Part shown: piece after piece, positions 62,606 through 64,000 of the stretch
How positions within the stretch are numbered: position 1 is the first letter of the stretch
Layout: every line of letters starts with the position of its first letter
Origin: Bacillus zhangzhouensis
Lineage (GTDB): Bacteria; Bacillota; Bacilli; Bacillales; Bacillaceae
Assembly: GCA_025809375.1 (NCBI GenBank)
Contig: CP099514.1
Coordinates: 372,001-436,000 of the forward strand
Length of the DNA: 64,000 bases
Direction: 5' to 3'
The notes under the pieces: model-generated
Seen by the model: only the letters and a program-made list of their open reading frames with translations
The model's database searches: none
Told to the model about the DNA's origin: nothing
Translations under genes and position numbers: made by a program

Positions 62606-62830
62606 ATGCTATGGATTCTCACACAAAACAAGCAAAGTTTCGTTCATGTTGATGAAGTCACAGTAGCCGGCAAAAAGATTGAAGGGATGATCGCAGGAAG
62701 CGATACTTGGGACAAGACTCTCGGTAAGTATGACTCAAATGATCGAGCGTCAGAGATCCTTCAAGACATGGTGAAAACGATTGAAGCCAATCACAATGCC
62801 ACTGTGACTTACAGAATGCCAAATCAATAA
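62606..62830 (+). CDS. 74-residue conserved-looking protein of unknown function
   Basis: MLWILTQNKQSFVHVDEVTV, AGKKIEGMIAGSDTWDKTLG, KYDSNDRASEILQDMVKTIE, then ANHNATVTYRMPNQ. Soluble; two-strand start, then a helix (DRASEILQDMVKTIE). AAAGGAG ten bases before the ATG and a terminator right after make it a good gene. I recall similar short proteins in other Bacilli, with no assigned role. Confidence 0.7.
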   Translation: MLWILTQNKQSFVHVDEVTVAGKKIEGMIAGSDTWDKTLGKYDSNDRASEILQDMVKTIEANHNATVTYRMPNQ

Positions 62831-62835
62831 AAAAG

Positions 62836-62870
62836 AAACCACCTTTCCATTGCAAAAAGGTGGTTTTTGT
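62836..62870. terminator. Bidirectional terminator
   Basis: AAACCACCTTT and AAAGGTGGTTT arms between convergent genes, T on both sides. Confidence 0.85.
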
Positions 62871-63134
62871 TTATGATGGTGTTTTGGTAAAGGCTAAAAA
62901 TAAAGGGATGCCTGTTCCGACAAGGGTCGTGGCAAACAGGAACAGGCCGCAAATGAATAGAAAATGACTGGCTGAAAAGACGAGTGCCAGAATCAGAAAA
63001 ACGATGCTGAGTCCTGCCATGCTGTATGATGGGACAAAGCGGCGTTTGTAAGTAGCTTTCTTTGTTAGGAATGAGAAGAAAATACCAAATAGTAAAGGGA
63101 CAATCCATAAGTAAAATAAAATAATAAGAGACAT
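62871..63134 (-). CDS. 87-residue membrane protein
   Basis: Three hydrophobic helices: MSLIILFYLWIVPLLFGIFF, SMAGLSIVFLILALVFSASH, FLFICGLFLFATTLVGTGIP, with a basic loop KKATYKRR after the first. GAGGT lies about 10 bases before the ATG. An overlapping frame (62824-63141) is less protein-like. Function unknown. Confidence 0.65.
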   Translation of the reverse strand: MSLIILFYLWIVPLLFGIFFSFLTKKATYKRRFVPSYSMAGLSIVFLILALVFSASHFLFICGLFLFATTLVGTGIPLFLAFTKTPS

Positions 63135-63234
63135 ACATCAAATACCTCGATTTTTCCTTCTATTTTATCAGATGCCGATCACAACGGATACTACAAAGCT
63201 TCACTTTGTAAAATAATTCATGCAATCGACACAA

Positions 63235-63804
63235 TTAAGTGGGCTGATTCATCGAATGCGTTTTTTGTTTCATATATTCAGGCTGTAAAAGGGCGTACAC
63301 ACAATGATCGGTAAAGCGATCACCCAGCCATTCACATTGTCTCAAAATGCCTTCAAGCGAAAAGGATAATCGTTCTGGAATGCGTCTGCTTTTCTGGTTA
63401 TCGATAGCAGCCCTGATTTCAATACGGTGCAGTCCGCACTCTTCAAATAAATAGCGAATGACCGCTTGGCACGCTTTTGTCATAATGCCTTTTCCTTGAT
63501 AGCCTTCTCCGAGCCAATAGCCAATTGAAACGGTCCTGTTGATCCAATGAATTTGGTGTGTGCCAATGATCCCGACAAGCTCTCCATGTGACCAGATGCC
63601 CGCTTGAAAACCGTTGTTCTGCAAGGCTTGCTGCATCGCGCCTTGAATGAATGCCATGCTGTCTTCCTCTGTCTGCGTTGAATCCACCCAAAGCATCCAT
63701 TCACGTAAATGCGCTCTTGACCGCTGGATGAGCAAATATAGCCTTCTTGCGTCTCTTGGCTCAAGCAGCCGCATGGATATCTCTTGATCTTGATAAAAAA
63801 ACAT
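63235..63804 (-). CDS. ydaF: RimJ/RimL-type N-acetyltransferase
   Basis: 189 residues from ATG 63804 with GAGAGGATG upstream; the open frame reaches 63867 without family match. GNAT features: FFYQDQEISMRLLEPRDARR, GWIxx-type NRTVSIGYWLGEGYQGKGIM (acetyl-CoA loop), VIRYLFEECGLHRIEIRAAI, DNQKSRRIPERLSFSLEGIL. Typical sequences have NxxSxxVxExLGF at the last motif; here RIPERLSF. Resembles B. subtilis YdaF, an acetyltransferase of the ribosomal-protein class. Confidence 0.82.
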   Translation of the reverse strand: MFFYQDQEISMRLLEPRDARRLYLLIQRSRAHLREWMLWVDSTQTEEDSMAFIQGAMQQALQNNGFQAGIWSHGELVGIIGTHQIHWINRTVSIGYWLGEGYQGKGIMTKACQAVIRYLFEECGLHRIEIRAAIDNQKSRRIPERLSFSLEGILRQCEWLGDRFTDHCVYALLQPEYMKQKTHSMNQPT

Positions 63805-63852
63805 TTGCCCACATCCTCTCAAGGGGAATTTTACCATAACCATATGAAAAGG

Positions 63853-63878
63853 AAAAGACAGCATCACTACTGTCTTTT
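63853..63878 (-). terminator. Terminator of mntH
   Basis: AAAAGACAG (63853-63861) and CTGTCTTTT (63870-63878); the right arm includes part of the mntH stop codon. Confidence 0.75.
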
Positions 63879-64000
63879 ACATAAACGTATCCAGAATTAA
63901 AAAGAGATTGAGTGCGACAACAAGAGCTGCTATCACCCAGGATATTCCTGTTACCCAGCGGGCATTCGTCAATTCGCCCATAATTCGTTTTTTACTTGTA
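63877..64000 (-). CDS. mntH: Manganese transporter MntH, C-terminal end
   Basis: The last 40 codons of a minus-strand gene that enters from beyond the window: SKKRIMGELTNARWVTGISW, VIAALVVALNLFLILDTFM and stop. The KRIMGELTN-x-R... plus final helix NLFLILDTF matches the end of Nramp transporters, and mntH (ydaR) neighbours ydaP in B. subtilis. Proton-coupled Mn2+ uptake. Confidence 0.7.
   Translation of the reverse strand, partial: TSKKRIMGELTNARWVTGISWVIAALVVALNLFLILDTFM

Noticed and set aside
1..64000. tRNA, rRNA, insertion sequence, prophage attachment site or CRISPR array
   Set aside because: No regular repeat-spacer pattern, transposase, integrase, cloverleaf or rRNA sequence was seen in reading the window; weak cases could be missed without a covariance search.

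Overview
The window looks like chromosomal DNA of a Bacillus of the B. pumilus group (pumilus, safensis or altitudinis). It has moderate-to-low GC, Bacillus-type Shine-Dalgarno sites with frequent TTG and GTG starts, and many genes that I recognise as B. subtilis orthologues (yxeK-Q, gabRTD, ycnJI, mtlAFD and mtlR, ycsF-kipR-lipC, ydaG/ydaO/ydaP/mntH, topB). Their order is shuffled relative to B. subtilis. Species assignment is inference from protein resemblance and gene order; no search was run.

Layout. 0-1.1 kb: 5' part of a peptide transporter (dtpT, minus strand). 1.4-3.2 kb: a parallel beta-helix protein. 3.3-10 kb: a seven-gene yxeKLMNOPQ operon for uptake and breakdown of S-(2-succino)cysteine-type sulfur compounds. 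10.5-15.3 kb, minus strand: a GAF-STAS stressosome-like protein, aspartokinase III, and a DHA2 drug exporter with a TetR regulator. 15.7-21.6 kb: a small ArsR regulator and the GABA cluster (gabR divergent from gabT-permease-gabD). 21.7-24.7 kb, minus strand: a flavodoxin-fold reductase and the copper genes ycnI and ycnJ. 25.2-28.3 kb: the mannitol operon mtlAFD; its activator mtlR lies at 42-44 kb. 28.4-32.8 kb: a chemoreceptor, two small secreted proteins and a HAD phosphatase. 32.9-34.1 kb: small membrane proteins and decayed genes. 34.4-39.7 kb: the 5-oxoprolinase operon pxpA-ycsG-ycsI-pxpB-pxpC-kipR. 39.8-42 kb: azoR2 with a likely MhqR site, lipC and a gene remnant. 44.4-49.8 kb: stress genes (yhdF, ydaG), a candidate structured RNA, a small membrane-protein operon in which two of three genes are frameshifted, and a large membrane protein with four tandem domains. 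49.9-53.5 kb: decayed ydhC and ycsA genes flanking an intact AraC/EamA pair. 53.6-60 kb: topB, a c-di-AMP riboswitch with kimA, and ydaP. 60.2-62.4 kb: an LXG polymorphic toxin and its putative immunity gene. 62.6-64 kb: small proteins, ydaF and the 3' end of mntH.

How genes work together. Three catabolic units carry visible control signals: GabR boxes between gabR and gabT, CcpA-type cre sites in both mtlA and mtlR promoters, and an inverted repeat before pxpA whose likely ligand is KipR. The most unusual material is (i) the LXG toxin, which appears to start at a CTG codon and whose partner resembles the ribosomal L7/L12 C-terminal domain, (ii) a promoter-to-terminator transcription unit at 46.0-46.5 kb with no clear protein, (iii) small membrane-protein genes interrupted at GGGG runs, and (iv) a 749-residue membrane protein with a four-fold repeated C-terminal domain. 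No rRNA, tRNA, insertion sequence or CRISPR array was seen.
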